A DNA stretch of 64,000 bases from Acanthosepion esculentum (Eukaryota; Mollusca; Cephalopoda; Sepiida; Sepiidae), in the NCBI GenBank assembly GCA_964036315.1, contig OZ038510.1:81232583-81296582 (forward strand). Direction: 5' to 3'. Positions 11,096-21,094 of the stretch are shown piece after piece. A model generated the notes under the pieces. That model did no database searches. It worked only from the letters and a program-made list of their open reading frames with translations, and was not told the origin of the DNA. Numbering within the stretch: position 1 is the stretch's first letter; the number at the start of each line of letters is the position of its first letter. Both the position numbers and the translations under genes were made by a program.

Positions 11096-11635
11096 GCAAT
11101 GCGTACAAAGACCGAAACGTCGTCTCAGAAATATAAAGAGATCCTGAAGAAGACTGGAGCGTACAACGGCTGAAACGTCGTGAATATGGCAAATGAAGAT
11201 GAGGACAACAGTCCGAACAATGTAAATAGTGTAAATAATTACAATATCTCATACAGAAATATAGAGAGATCCTGAAGAAGGCTGGAACGTACAACGGCTG
11301 AAACGCCGTGAATATGGCAAATGAAGATGAGGACAACAGTCCGAACAATGTAAATAGTGTAAATAATTACAATATCTCATACAGAAATATAGAGAGATCC
11401 TGAAGGAGGCTGGAGTGTACAACGGCTGAAACGTCGCGAATATGGTAAATAAAGATGAAGACAATCGTCCAAACGATGTAAATAGTGTAAATAATTACAA
11501 TACCTCATATCAGAAATATAAAGAGATCCTGAAGAAGGCTGGAGCGTACAACGGCTGAAACGTCGTGAATATGGCTAATAAAGATGAGGACAACTGTTCG
11601 AACAATGTGAATATGTTAAGTACTCTGTCATTATT
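11096..11635 (+). repeat. 128-bp tandem array of SINE family C tails
   Basis: ATCCTGAAGAAG recurs at about 11,141, 11,269, 11,397 and 11,526 (periods 128, 128, 129). Each unit carries GGAGCGTACAACGGCTGAAA, ATGAGGACAACAGTCCGAAC and GTAAATAATTACAATA. This is the family C 3' tail amplified in tandem, directly downstream of the Helitron fragment. Confidence 0.85.
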
Positions 11636-12030
11636 ATTAAGCATTATCGTAACTCTTCTGATGAGCTTTTTACTTCTTTTTTACTCTAGTGCCCTGATTA
11701 CATTAATTTAAGCTTGCTACGAGATTGTCAAATTAGTTTCATCATTTTACTGTTGAATGAGCTAGAGGCAACCGCTACTTCTACTCTAACACTTTCGTTT
11801 CTCACACTTCTCACTTGAGGATCTCTCTTCCGGTTCCTTGTTTCCCTGATAATTATAATCTACAAATATTTAAATTCAACGTCAAACGCCATCTCTTCTT
11901 GAGCCCGGTTCATTTTTGTCTTACCCAATAAAGTCTTCTCATTCTCTTTCACTTCAAGTACCCCTCTTGTATCCTTGTGGCATTATCACCTTGCTTGGGG
12001 TGAATTGATTAAATATAGATAAATAAATAA
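11636..12030 (+). mobile_element. LINE family L-A 3' end, degenerate
   Basis: Carries the landmarks TCTTCTGATGAGCTTTTTAC, CTAACACTTTCGTTTCTCAC and GCATTATCACCTTGCTTGGG, ending in (AAAT)n at about 12,025. The open frame for the RLWNSLP end is destroyed. 5'-truncated. Confidence 0.6.
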
Positions 12031-12104
12031 ATAATAACCAGTCAGGAATTTAATAATATTCGTTTTTTTTTGCAGGAGGTATTCTGAACTAATTTGAATG
12101 AGAT

Positions 12105-12775
12105 TTGATTTTTTAACGGCATATCAAAATCCTTATGTGTCATTTAATGCCGAAATTTAATTTTCATGGGAGTTTTGAAGTAATAAAATTATGATAAATG
12201 TTATTCTGCTTTCACATTTGAGTACATGGTAGATGATACTCAGCTTTTGAGCATATACATGTTTGTGTGCAAATAATTACTAGAGGCAGTGATATGTGTG
12301 TTTTATGTTGTAGTTTTATTGAAGTTATATTTTGGAATACAGTTTGATATTAAAGGAGACCAATGAAGAAAGAAAAAGATTATAAGTTATGTACCCTCAA
12401 GGCTATCATTGGGGGTAGATTAGGACGGTAAGAAGTAGGAACTGTGTGGTCATAGTCATTGTTTTATTGTCTTTGTTCTAGTGATAATTTATGGCTAATA
12501 AGAAATGCTTAAAACAGTGACAATCTAAAGAATTACTTATATTAAAAAGGGAACGTACATTTAATGCTGAAATTTAATTTTATTGGGAGCTTTGAAGTAA
12601 TAAAGATATGCTATGTTATTCTGCTTTCACAGTTGAATACATGGTAGATGATACTCAGCTTTTGAGCATATACATGTTTGTATGGAAATAATTACTAGAG
12701 GCAGTCATGTGTGTTCTATGTTGTAGTTTTGTTTAAGTTATATTTTGGAATACAGTTTGATTTCTTTAACGAATT
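12105..12775 (+). repeat. Repeat family D, two direct copies
   Basis: 12,130-12,350 and 12,558-12,770 share GAAATTTAATTTT, GTTATTCTGCTTTCACA, ACATGGTAGATGATACTCAG, CAGCTTTTGAGCATATACAT and TATTTTGGAATACAGTTTGA. About 200 bp of unrelated sequence separates them. No coding potential. Confidence 0.7.
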
Positions 12776-12799
12776 GTATGATATTATAAAGATTAATGT

Positions 12800-13060
12800 C
12801 ATAAAAGGGTTCCTTCATTACTTACATTATTCGGACTGTCATCCTCATCTTCATTGTCATATTCACAGCGTCTCGGCCGTTGTATGCCCCGGCCTACTTC
12901 AGGTGATTGGAATTTCGAACCGAGCACTTTCTTTCATCCACAAGGGATAGGTTTTTCTAGTTCCACGTGCCCTGCCGCTTCCGTGTGTATCGGATATTTC
13001 CCTTTAACACAACTCTCCTAGTTTGGTCCGCCACTGCTGAGGCCTGGTATTGAACTCACA
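12800..13060 (-). mobile_element. SINE family C, reverse copy
   Basis: The reverse strand reads head remnant (GAGTTCAATACCAGGCCTCA), CACGTGGAACTAGAA, GGTTCGAAATTCCAATCACC and GGCCGTTG-type tail landmarks, ending in family C tail TGACAGTCCGAATAATGTAA. It faces the forward copy at 13,075-13,290. Confidence 0.65.
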
Positions 13061-13074
13061 ACTCTTTATGTCTA

Positions 13075-13300
13075 ATCGTGTTGAGTTAAAGGGAAATGAC
13101 TGAAGCATCCGGAAGAGTCATGTCACGTGGAACTAGAACAATATACCCCCGTGGATGAAATAAAGGGTTCGATTCGAAATTCCAATCAGCTGCAGAAGGC
13201 CGGAGCTAACAACGACCGAAACTTTGTGAATATGGCAATCAAGATGATGATAACAGTCTGAATAATGTAAATAATGTCAGTATTCATAATATATCATCAA
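13075..13300 (+). mobile_element. SINE family C, forward copy
   Basis: GTCACGTGGAACTAGAACAA, ATACCCCCGTGGATGAAATA, GATTCGAAATTCCAATCAGC and ATGATGATAACAGTCTGAAT are the ordered family C landmarks. Its head side adjoins the head side of the reverse copy, so the pair is head to head and could fold back. Confidence 0.65.
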
Positions 13301-13459
13301 AGAGATATAGACAGGTGTTCTTTCATGTTGGTTATTTGGTTGGTTTTGTTTAGCGGCATATCAACCACTATGGGTTATGAAACGTCGGAATGTAAATATT
13401 TTGAAAAGAGTTTTATGGCTTCAACTGAATATATTTCGAACGCAATTGCATGCCTTCAA

Positions 13460-14110
13460 CTACAGATAAAATGCATTGTTGGTCATTTTGCTATAAAATG
13501 CTTTCTTGGTCATTTTACAATAAAGTGGACTGTTGGTCATTTTACTATAAAAAAGTATTCTTGGTCATTTTGCAATCAAATGTATTGTTGGTCATTATAC
13601 TATAAAATATATTGTTGGTCATTTTGCTTTAAAATCTATTGTTGGTCATTTGAATATAAAATGTATTGTTGGTCATTTTACTATAAAAATATATTGTTGG
13701 TCATTTTACTATAAAATGTATTACTGGTCATTTTACTATGAAAATAAATTGTTCATTTTACTACAAAAATGTATTGTTGGTCATTTTACTATAAAATGTA
13801 TTGTTGCTCATTTTGCTTTAAAATATATTGTTGCTCATTTTACTATAAAAATGTATTGTTGGTTATTTTACTATAAAAATGTATTGTTGGTTATTTTACT
13901 ATAAATATGTATTGTTGGTTATTTTATTATAAAAATGTATTGTTGGTCATTCTACTATAAAATGTATTGTTGGTCATCTTACTATAAAAATATTGCTGTT
14001 GATTTTACTATAAAAATATATTGTTCTTCATTTTACTATAAAATTATATTGTTGGTCATTTTGCTATAAAATGTATTGTTGGTCATTTTGCTATAAAAAT
14101 GTATTTTAAT
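13460..14110 (+). repeat. 27-bp AT-rich minisatellite
   Basis: About 24 degenerate units of ATTTTACTATAAAATGTATT plus GTTGGTC. It starts after a family E start (GGCATATCAACCACTATGGG at about 13,355) and ends just before a family E 3' block (14,140-14,320). The minisatellite therefore seems to be the internal part of an expanded family E element. The 146-codon frame through it translates satellite. Confidence 0.85.
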
Positions 14111-14129
14111 ACTTTCATAGAGTTTTGTT

Positions 14130-14325
14130 TTTGTTTGGCGGGGGGTTACTATTTGGCTCTAATTCGGACCCCCTTAACAGATGCTACCACCCCGGGTCAA
14201 GGAGAACTTTGGAACAGCAGCAATTAAGAAGTGGTTCCGCGTTCCTTAAAACGTCCAATCTCCCAGTCAGAGGTCTTGCTGCCGGATTTAGTTTATCGTC
14301 ATGCCCTGGACTAATATTATCAGAA
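14130..14325 (+). repeat. Repeat family E 3' block, copy 1
   Basis: Contains ATGCTACCACCCCGGGTCAA, GCAGCAATTAAGAAGTGGTT, AGAGGTCTTGCTGCCGGATT and TAGTTTATCGTCATGCCC. The same block occurs at 22,030-22,215, 48,990-49,190 and in reverse at 56,225-56,400 and 61,540-61,665. Confidence 0.75.
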
Positions 14326-14329
14326 ATTT

Positions 14330-15300
14330 GGTTATATATAAACATTTATAAAATGTACTGTATGTTTAGAGTTAACTAGTAAATATGGATTCGGCATTTT
14401 TACTCAGCGTTCCAATATTATCCGAGAAAAAGTTACCTTGTATCAAAACATCCGTCGACCAGTGTAATATCGTAAACATTTTCTAACTGCATATTTTTTA
14501 TGCTCGTGACTTCTGTCATTGCCAAGTTCACTTGCACATACGTTTTCGATACAGCTTTATTGACACCTGATTTATTTGAGTTCATGCCTGCACGTTTTCT
14601 GTGTCGTGAGTATCGATTTTCCATATTCGAAGTTATTTACAGACTAACATCGGTGAAGAGAACAGAGATTCTTGCATGGCGAATAATTGGCCATTGTCGT
14701 TCCCGCCTCTGCTGCTGCTGCTGCTGCTGCTGCTGTTTCTAAAGTAATATATCTGAGTGTTTGTTTGGTCCGTTATAATAACAACTTCATCCATGTTTGC
14801 CCCCTTCATCCTATGCTTCTCCTCTCATCCATACTTTTGTTGTGGCCACGATTTACAGAACAACCTTAGTCTGGGGTTAATCTCTTCTTTGTCCAACGAT
14901 TATCAGTCAAATCAGCCTGGTAACGGTCTAATATCTATTTGCATATATCTTTATCTCGAAGACCTATTTACATACTTATATCTAGATATACTATTTGCAT
15001 TTTTATTGCAATGCCGGTACACGCGTTAAATGCACACGATTAATATGCATTGGCAAAGTTTTGCTTTCTTAAAACAAATGACTGATCACAAGAACCAAGT
15101 AAGATGGAAGGATATTGAAAATTCGTTTATGTAGCCATTTGCAGATGTGAGAAATTGTCGGGAAATCAAAACAAATAAATACATAAATATTAATTCAAAT
15201 AAAACGTCTAAAATTGTGGGCGGCTTGTGTCTATCTGACGATGAAGCAGTCAATATTATCAAGATTTTAATCATTTCTCCCGGAACAAGGTAATAAAACC
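14330..15300. other. No recognised gene; (CTG)n at 14,708-14,735
   Basis: Unique-looking moderate-AT DNA. A (CTG)n tract of about nine units is the only clear feature. Several short frames overlap it, but none has a recognisable domain. Confidence 0.5.
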
Positions 15301-15304
15301 ACAA

Positions 15305-16040
15305 AGACTCTAAGGGGTACTAAAATGAAACAAGCCGAGAAACAATTTATTCTGACGATAGGACAATAAAAAAAAAAGAGAATCCAACGCGACAGAAGAT
15401 GATAGAGCATAGAAAAAACACCGGAAATGATTTCCACAAGCGAGGAGTGCAAGAGAAGAAACTATCAGAATAGAACTTACGGTTACGTCTAGTAATTTCA
15501 ACAGTAAAGACCTTATCTGTTAATCTAGTAATGCGCTTAAATTCAGAAAGCCGAATCACCAAAGAATGCTTATCAGAAAGAATTACCATAAAATATATTT
15601 ATAGAAAAGTTCCAGGGGGGCTTACGCTGCGGGAAAGTGACCGAAGACGAGTTGCCAGGCCAGGACCGATAACATTGCAGATTCTTGTCTGGATTTTGTT
15701 AATAATCTCTAGATTCATACAGCAGAGCAGATGTGGCAGAAATATTCAATCCACGAAGGAATGGTAGACTTAAAAATGGGTAAGATAGATTCTGGAGAGA
15801 TAAATTTTCTAGCACGACTCAGTAAACCAATCTTCCTAGCAGAAGATCTAGCAATTGATTCAATATACTCTTTCCACTTTCTGTCAGAAGGCGCAATGTG
15901 TTGCTTTCCTAATGATTAGCATCAACCATGCTGATAGAAAGCCGAAAAAAAGTACTTTATGACGATTAAAGAGCAGATTGGTTTTGCAGGTTTTAAAATT
16001 AAGAAGCCAATTTGTGTCTTAGTTAACAGCATATACAAAA
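15305..16040 (-). pseudogene. LINE family L-A RT C-terminal half
   Basis: The reverse strand reads NWLLNFKTCKTNLLFNRHK, then WKEYIESIARSSARKIGLLS, RARKFISPESILPIFKSTIP, IQTRICNVIGPG, RLSEFKRITRLTDKVFTVEI and SFFSCTPRLWKSFP. This order (RT thumb, connection, terminal R-L-W block) is that of invertebrate LINE ORF2 C-termini. At least two stops and a frameshift interrupt it, and the catalytic YxDD box is not included. It is the most complete L-A C-terminal segment in the window and shows how the shorter copies fit together. Confidence 0.75.
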
Positions 16041-16590
16041 TAAAGCACTTAAGATAGAAAACTGTTACTGTTGTGGTTGGAGCTTTGGGTCTGGTATATA
16101 AAGGAACTCAACAATAAATCAACAAGATCCACGGGGCACCATCTTTCCAGGACATGTAAAAAATAGTACTAAAAAGCACAGTCCCTATCCTGGTAAGAGC
16201 TTTGTCCATTTAAGTTTTTGTTAATAGCTATCTTTTGTTTAGTCTAAGTGGAAACAACAAATAATCATATCGTTCGCTTGCCCGATGTTCATCAGTTATT
16301 AATCGGCACGTGATTAGAAAACAAATATGGATCAAAAAGTACTTCAATAATTTAGATTTCTCAAATACAGTGTTTCTAGTATTGTATGGATCAGAAAGTT
16401 GGACATGATCTGTACGTCTTGAAAGACGACTGGATGGAACATATACAAAGCTATATAGAAGAATCCAACATCAGTTAGAGAGCCCATGTAACGCTTAACA
16501 CAATTTACGGGGAACTGGGACCAATCTCTTTTAAGCTGAAACAAAAACGATAACAGTTTGCCGGGCACTGCCATCGAGTGGACAGGGAAA
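16041..16590. other. No recognised gene
   Basis: Unique-looking sequence between the LINE and the duplicated block. I see no domain or repeat I can name. Confidence 0.4.
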
Positions 16591-16804
16591 TCGTCTCAGC
16601 CTTGCTCCTATGGCATCGTTCTGGAAGTGTCTTCTCAAGAAAATTGACTTTCCTAGACACTATAGATCAGGACTCAGGGGTTGGACATTGGGTATCTGGG
16701 GACGGCAATACAGGACTGAAAAGTGTGGAAAGGGATTGTCAATAGATTTCCGATCAACCACAGGGGGAACGAAGGATGATGATGATGGTGAAGAGATATA
16801 AAGC

Positions 16805-16856
<52 letters not shown>

Positions 16857-16969
16857 GGTGAGAGAGAGAGACACACACACACAGATAAAGCAATAAATGA
16901 GAGAGAGAGAAAGTAAGAGGTATGAGTTTCCCGGATACTGCCACCGATGTTGACGAAGAGATATGAAGC

Positions 16970-17030
<61 letters not shown>

Positions 17031-17320
17031 AGAGAGAGGGGGAGAGAGAGGGAGAGAGAGGGGGAGAGAGAGGGGGGAGAGAGAGAGAGAGAGAGAAATA
17101 AAGTACTGCCACTGAAGCGGATAGGGAAATCCTCTCATCCTTACTCTAATGGCATCCTTCTGGAAGTGTCTTCTCATGAACATTGACTTTTCCCAGACAC
17201 AATAGTTCGGGACTCAGGGTTGGGCATTGGGGGATCTGGGGACAGCAATACAGGACCGAACAGTGGGGAAAGGGATTGTCAAAGGAGTTCCGACCAACCA
17301 CAGGGTGGTTGGATGATGAT
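16575..17320 (+). repeat. Duplicated segment flanking two (GA)n arrays
   Basis: 16,580-16,775 and 17,115-17,310 are about 200-bp direct copies (CTGGAAGTGTCTTCTCA, GGACTCAGG, GGGACAGCAATACAGGAC and the like). (GA)n arrays at 16,810-16,852 and 16,975-17,096 lie between them. Long frames here are translated GA repeats. The duplicated segment is an unclassified repeat. Confidence 0.75.
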
Positions 17321-17388
17321 GATGATGATGATGATGGTGGTGATGATGATGATGATGGTGATGATGATGGTGATGATGATGATGGTGA

Positions 17389-17422
<34 letters not shown>

Positions 17423-17430
17423 GGTGGTGG

Positions 17431-17462
<32 letters not shown>

Positions 17463-17520
17463 ATGATGATGATGATGATGATGATGATTATGATGATGAT
17501 GGTGGTGGTGGTGGTGGTGG

Positions 17521-17564
<44 letters not shown>

Positions 17565-17595
17565 GTGATGATGATGGTGATGATGATGGTGAATA
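17311..17595 (+). repeat. (GAT)n/(GGT)n compound trinucleotide array
   Basis: Alternating GAT and GGT blocks over about 285 bp. Both downstream-reading frames give poly-D/G or poly-M/V and are not genes. Confidence 0.95.
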
Positions 17596-17599
17596 TTGA

Positions 17600-18176
17600 T
17601 GGGAGTTTCTTTACTAACAGTTGTTTAAATCCATGCGGGAATCAATACCTTGATTATATCATTTGCCTGTTTAGTTACATGTATTATCCATTTTAATTGT
17701 TGCTTTTGCAAGTCTTCAAGGGAGTTTTTTTTTTTTTGTTGTTGTTGTTTATTTGGCACAGTTCTTTGTTTGGGTTTTTATAGCGCCAGTCTATATGAAC
17801 TGGTGGAAGAGTTTTCGTTTTTAAGACCAAGGTGATTCATTCACTGAAAGTCATTTTTACTCATTGATCTGCGGAAACGGTTTCTTTATAGATGACAGTT
17901 AATGACATTTCTCAACAAGTTTGATGTTATGCGTGACATCCACATGAGAGTCTAGATCTGAGAAAGCGATAAAAAACAGGATTCGAGTTTTCAAGTTAAT
18001 ATTTTTGTAGCATCGTGCTATGTTGGCCGAGAGTACCTCTGGCGCCACCTATCCTATGTTTGATTTACTTATCTTCTATATTACTTTCTTATAATTAAGT
18101 CATATACCGAAGGATTTATGACCCGGCATGTGATTATAAATCAAATGCAGCCCAAAAAGTAAATAAAAACCCAAAC

Positions 18177-18213
<37 letters not shown>
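17600..18213. other. No recognised gene; (AAT)n at the end
   Basis: AT-rich sequence with T-runs, ending in an (AAT)n tract at about 18,178-18,213 that abuts the LINE fragment. Nothing else identified. Confidence 0.5.
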
Positions 18214-18215
<2 letters not shown>

Positions 18216-18800
18216 TTGACCATCTGTATGTGCCCAAATCCGAAGGTGGTAGAGGATTAGTTCAACTAGAACGATCTTACAAAATCAAATTATTCGGTCT
18301 TCAAAGATACCTGGAAACTACAGAAGACTGGATGATAATCTGCGTCAAAGAATATGAAAGAAATAAGAAACTTTATTCAGTAATAAAGCTTCCCAACAAA
18401 TTCCAAATGGAATTCTGATTGGGTGCAGAAGTGAAAGTAAACCATAATATATCTACTGCAGCGGCAAAGAGCCTAAAAAATGCAAAATCGATGACAAGAT
18501 AAGCCTTTTCATGGTTAATACTCTGTCCATAGCAAGTAAGCTGACGTAGACAAACCCCGTACCGAACAGTGGTTCCGTAGTGTAGGGTTTTATTTTTACT
18601 GCACAGGACCAATGCTTGCAAACGGGAAATTACTAAGCACACATATTGAAAAAGTTTGTTAACCCGAAATGCAGATTCTGTGATGAATTGACCATCTTGT
18701 ATAAGATTGCACAGTGTTAGCATCCACTGAATATAAAACCCCGGCCTGATATATTGGGTCAATATTTGCATTCGAAAATATGCACCTTTTACACCGCCCA
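18214..18800 (+). pseudogene. LINE family L-B ORF fragment
   Basis: 18,215-18,418 reads VDHLYVPKSEGGRGLVQLER and then QRYLETTEDWMIICVKEYE. The YVPxxEGGRGL box followed by TTxDW is conserved after the RT domain in a LINE group common in molluscs. Further remnants are visible to about 18,800 in broken frames. Truncated at both ends. It is probably the same group as the reverse chain at 50.4-52.6 kb, but they do not overlap enough to prove it. Confidence 0.6.
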
Positions 18801-18807
18801 CCATCCA

Positions 18808-18922
18808 CGCTTACAGCACTTAGTATTCCCAAGCGGCCTCCCCTCTAAGTACTGACCAGGCTCGACGTTGCTTAACTTCGGTGATCATGCAGCAAGCAAT
18901 GTTTCAACGTAACGTGACCCTA
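18808..18922 (-). pseudogene. 5S rRNA pseudogene, near full length
   Basis: The reverse strand reads GGTCACGTTACGTTGAAACA, then GATCACCGAAGTTAAGCAAC, GTCGAGCCTGGTCAGTACTT and GCTTGGGAATACTAAGTGCT. Length and order match 5S rRNA (about 120 nt). The first 40 nt have diverged, while the internal control region is close to consensus. It is likely a retro-pseudogene or a 5S-derived SINE head; no SINE body was recognised. Confidence 0.75.
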
Positions 18923-19354
18923 AGCTTAAAATATATTCTTAAAATAAAACACATAAAATTGTGTATATCTGATCTTTATTCAAAAAAATATTGTAAAAAA
19001 AAAAAAAATCTTTTGTCTTAAGCAGTTAAAAATGACGCAGGCGCAGTTTGAAATATTACAGTAAGAAAAAAATCGTCAATTCCGATACCCCTGTAAAAAT
19101 CAGGGATTGATTTAACATTGATATATGGAAAAGGACCCACTTCTAAATCAAAAATATTATTATTTTTTTTTTTATTCTGATGTCTTAGTTCCAGAATAAT
19201 CTAAAGCAGTCATCACCGGGCCATATGCGCCTCACGTAGGAATTTTGTCCGACCCGCCAAATTAACAGCGTAACACTAATTGTCTAATTAATTCATCAAA
19301 AAATTGGCAGAAAATTATCATCTGGAGTTAATGCGACGAATTATTAAAATCAAA

Positions 19355-19474
19355 ATTTAATTCCGAATTCACTGCTGACTTCTACAAGAAATATGTGTTG
19401 CCAAGCGGAAAATATAAAAACTCATTGAATAATGCGAAAATGATGGTATCACTATTTGGAATTATATCTATCAT

Positions 19475-19475
<1 letters not shown>
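19355..19475 (+). pseudogene. hAT transposase C-terminal fragment, first piece
   Basis: One frame reads FNSEFTADFYKKYVLPSGKY and then NSLNNAKMMVSLFG, corresponding to the start of the hAT dimerisation domain. It breaks off at the TCTA/TA microsatellite at about 19,470. The piece at 20,665-20,800 repeats its last 15 residues or so and continues. Confidence 0.65.
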
Positions 19476-19550
<75 letters not shown>

Positions 19551-19555
<5 letters not shown>

Positions 19556-19974
19556 GAAGAGACGACAGGCTGTATCATGCTAGACGCAATCATCAGGCCG
19601 CGAGTGTTGGATTATTCTTCGACTATTTATGTATGGGTCAGTGGTGCATTGTGGGTAATCCATTCTGGCGGTTATTTTGGCGGGAGTGGCTTGTTTATTT
19701 ATTTATTTGGGTTAATTTATTTTACTTGTTTTTCATTTTCATTTTTTATTTTATATATTTATTATATAAAAAGTCGATGAAAAACCCAACAGACGCGGCC
19801 TGGCGATTGCGTCTAGCATGAAACAGCCTGTCGCCTCTGAGCGTTGACTTCAATGTTCACTTTTATATTTATATATGCATAAATAAAGTGTGCTATATTT
19901 ATGGGATAAAGTGCTCAATGTCAGAGTGCTCAATGCCTGCCGATTCTCAGTGTTGACTTCAATGTTCACTTTTA

Positions 19975-20052
<78 letters not shown>

Positions 20053-20251
20053 CTGAAATATAGTTTAAAGTGTGCTATATGGGATAAAGTGCTCAGAGAT
20101 AGAGGTCGTCTGCCGATTGCGTCTAGCATGAAATAGCCTGTCGCCTCTGAGTGATGACTTCAATGTTCACTTTTATTTACATACGGTCTATCGCAGATAT
20201 TATGGTAGCACTTTATTCAATAGATATAGCACACCGTAAAACTATATTTCT

Positions 20252-20257
<6 letters not shown>
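19551..20257. mobile_element. Cluster of TA-flanked palindromic elements
   Basis: Three related units. The first has arms TGCTAGACGCAATCATCAGG and GGCGATTGCGTCTAGCATGA separated by about 200 bp of loop (19,600-19,800). The second is partial, at 19,920-19,980. The third (20,049-20,257) has only one core arm but both outer blocks (TGCTATATGGGATAAAGTGC and GATATAGCACACC). All sit between (TA)n tracts inside the hAT relic. Confidence 0.75.
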
Positions 20258-20306
<49 letters not shown>

Positions 20307-20432
20307 CCTAAAGAGCCAGGAACTACCTACCTGGGTTTCATGTAAATGGATTTGCAGGGTAAACTATTTTTATTTAATTTTTATTTAACTTTTCTCTACT
20401 TATCGTATTGAGCACGCTAGATTTTATCTTAG

Positions 20433-20478
<46 letters not shown>

Positions 20479-20496
20479 TATATATATATATATGTA

Positions 20497-20558
<62 letters not shown>

Positions 20559-20602
20559 AGAAATTTATCCCGTATATCTCGCACACTTTAAAACTATATT
20601 TC

Positions 20603-20657
<55 letters not shown>
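20257..20657. repeat. (TA)n tracts
   Basis: TA tracts at 20,257-20,303, 20,435-20,553 and 20,605-20,656. The third follows GTATATCTCGCACACTTTAAA, an outer block of the palindromic family. Long Y/I frames here are artefacts. Confidence 0.9.
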
Positions 20658-20659
<2 letters not shown>

Positions 20660-20805
20660 TTCAAATAAAAGCCTTTTGAATAATGTGAAAATGATGGTAA
20701 AATTATTTGGTAGTACATTTGCTTGTGAACATCAATATTTGAAAATGAAACATTTCTCCCACCCTGATGTGGAGAAGTTATCGAACAATAAACAGAAACA
20801 AGTGT
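20660..20805 (+). pseudogene. hAT transposase C-terminal fragment, second piece
   Basis: The frame reads [20 protein letters not shown] and then [19 protein letters not shown]. LFGSTFxCEHxF-like followed by an MK is the signature of the hAT dimerisation (hATC) region. It overlaps in homology with the 19,355-19,475 piece (LNNxKMMVxLFG occurs in both), so the gene was partly duplicated as well as interrupted. Confidence 0.7.
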
Positions 20806-21094
20806 TTCTTTAAACAATTCGCCATTTCTAACCGTATTTCGTTTGTAGTAAGGAATTTGAATTTTTTGTTGTTACTTGCTATCCTGGTATTCCTGTCCTA
20901 AAATAAAGTCGCTCATTTAAATAATATAGCATTAACTTTGTTGTTTTTTCTTTAAACCTCCAGACCAAGGCAGCCTTATGAATGGAGCTGTCTGAGATCA
21001 CGACAATTTATTATAGTACATTTGATATGATGGCTTTTGTCCAAGATACTGGATAGATTTCTGACCCGATCTCGCCATAATTTTGCCGACCCCT

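Larger units (their letters stand above)
19211..21093 (+). mobile_element. hAT-superfamily transposon, deleted and invaded
   Basis: Left end ATCTAAAG then CAGTCATCACCGGGCC. Right end (reverse complement) CAGGGGTCGGCAAAATTATG followed in the forward strand by GTCTAAAG. The flanks ATCTAAAG and GTCTAAAG match at 7 of 8 positions, fitting the 8-bp target duplications of hAT elements, and CAG ends fit too. The interior keeps only the transposase C-terminus and is filled with TA repeats and palindromic elements. Confidence 0.6.

Noticed and set aside
13274..13904. 146- and 84-codon frames with repeated CIVGHF/CWSFYYK
   Set aside because: The 27-bp minisatellite is a multiple of three, so it stays open. 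Repetition follows DNA, with no codon-level conservation.
13460..14110. CRISPR-like array
   Set aside because: Repeats are contiguous degenerate units without unique spacers, in a eukaryotic repeat context.
16660..17183. 150-169 codon Leu/Ser-rich frames and Arg/Glu frames
   Set aside because: Translated (GA)n arrays.
17183..17696. Poly-Asp/Gly and poly-Met/Val frames
   Set aside because: Translated (GAT)n/(GGT)n array.
18373..18804. 143-codon reverse-strand frame
   Set aside because: It lies antisense to a LINE fragment and shows no domain; the forward strand explains the sequence better.
20374..20817. 147-codon Tyr/Ile-rich frame and its many equivalents across the window
   Set aside because: Translated (TA)n; dozens of these exist and none has non-repeat coding sequence.
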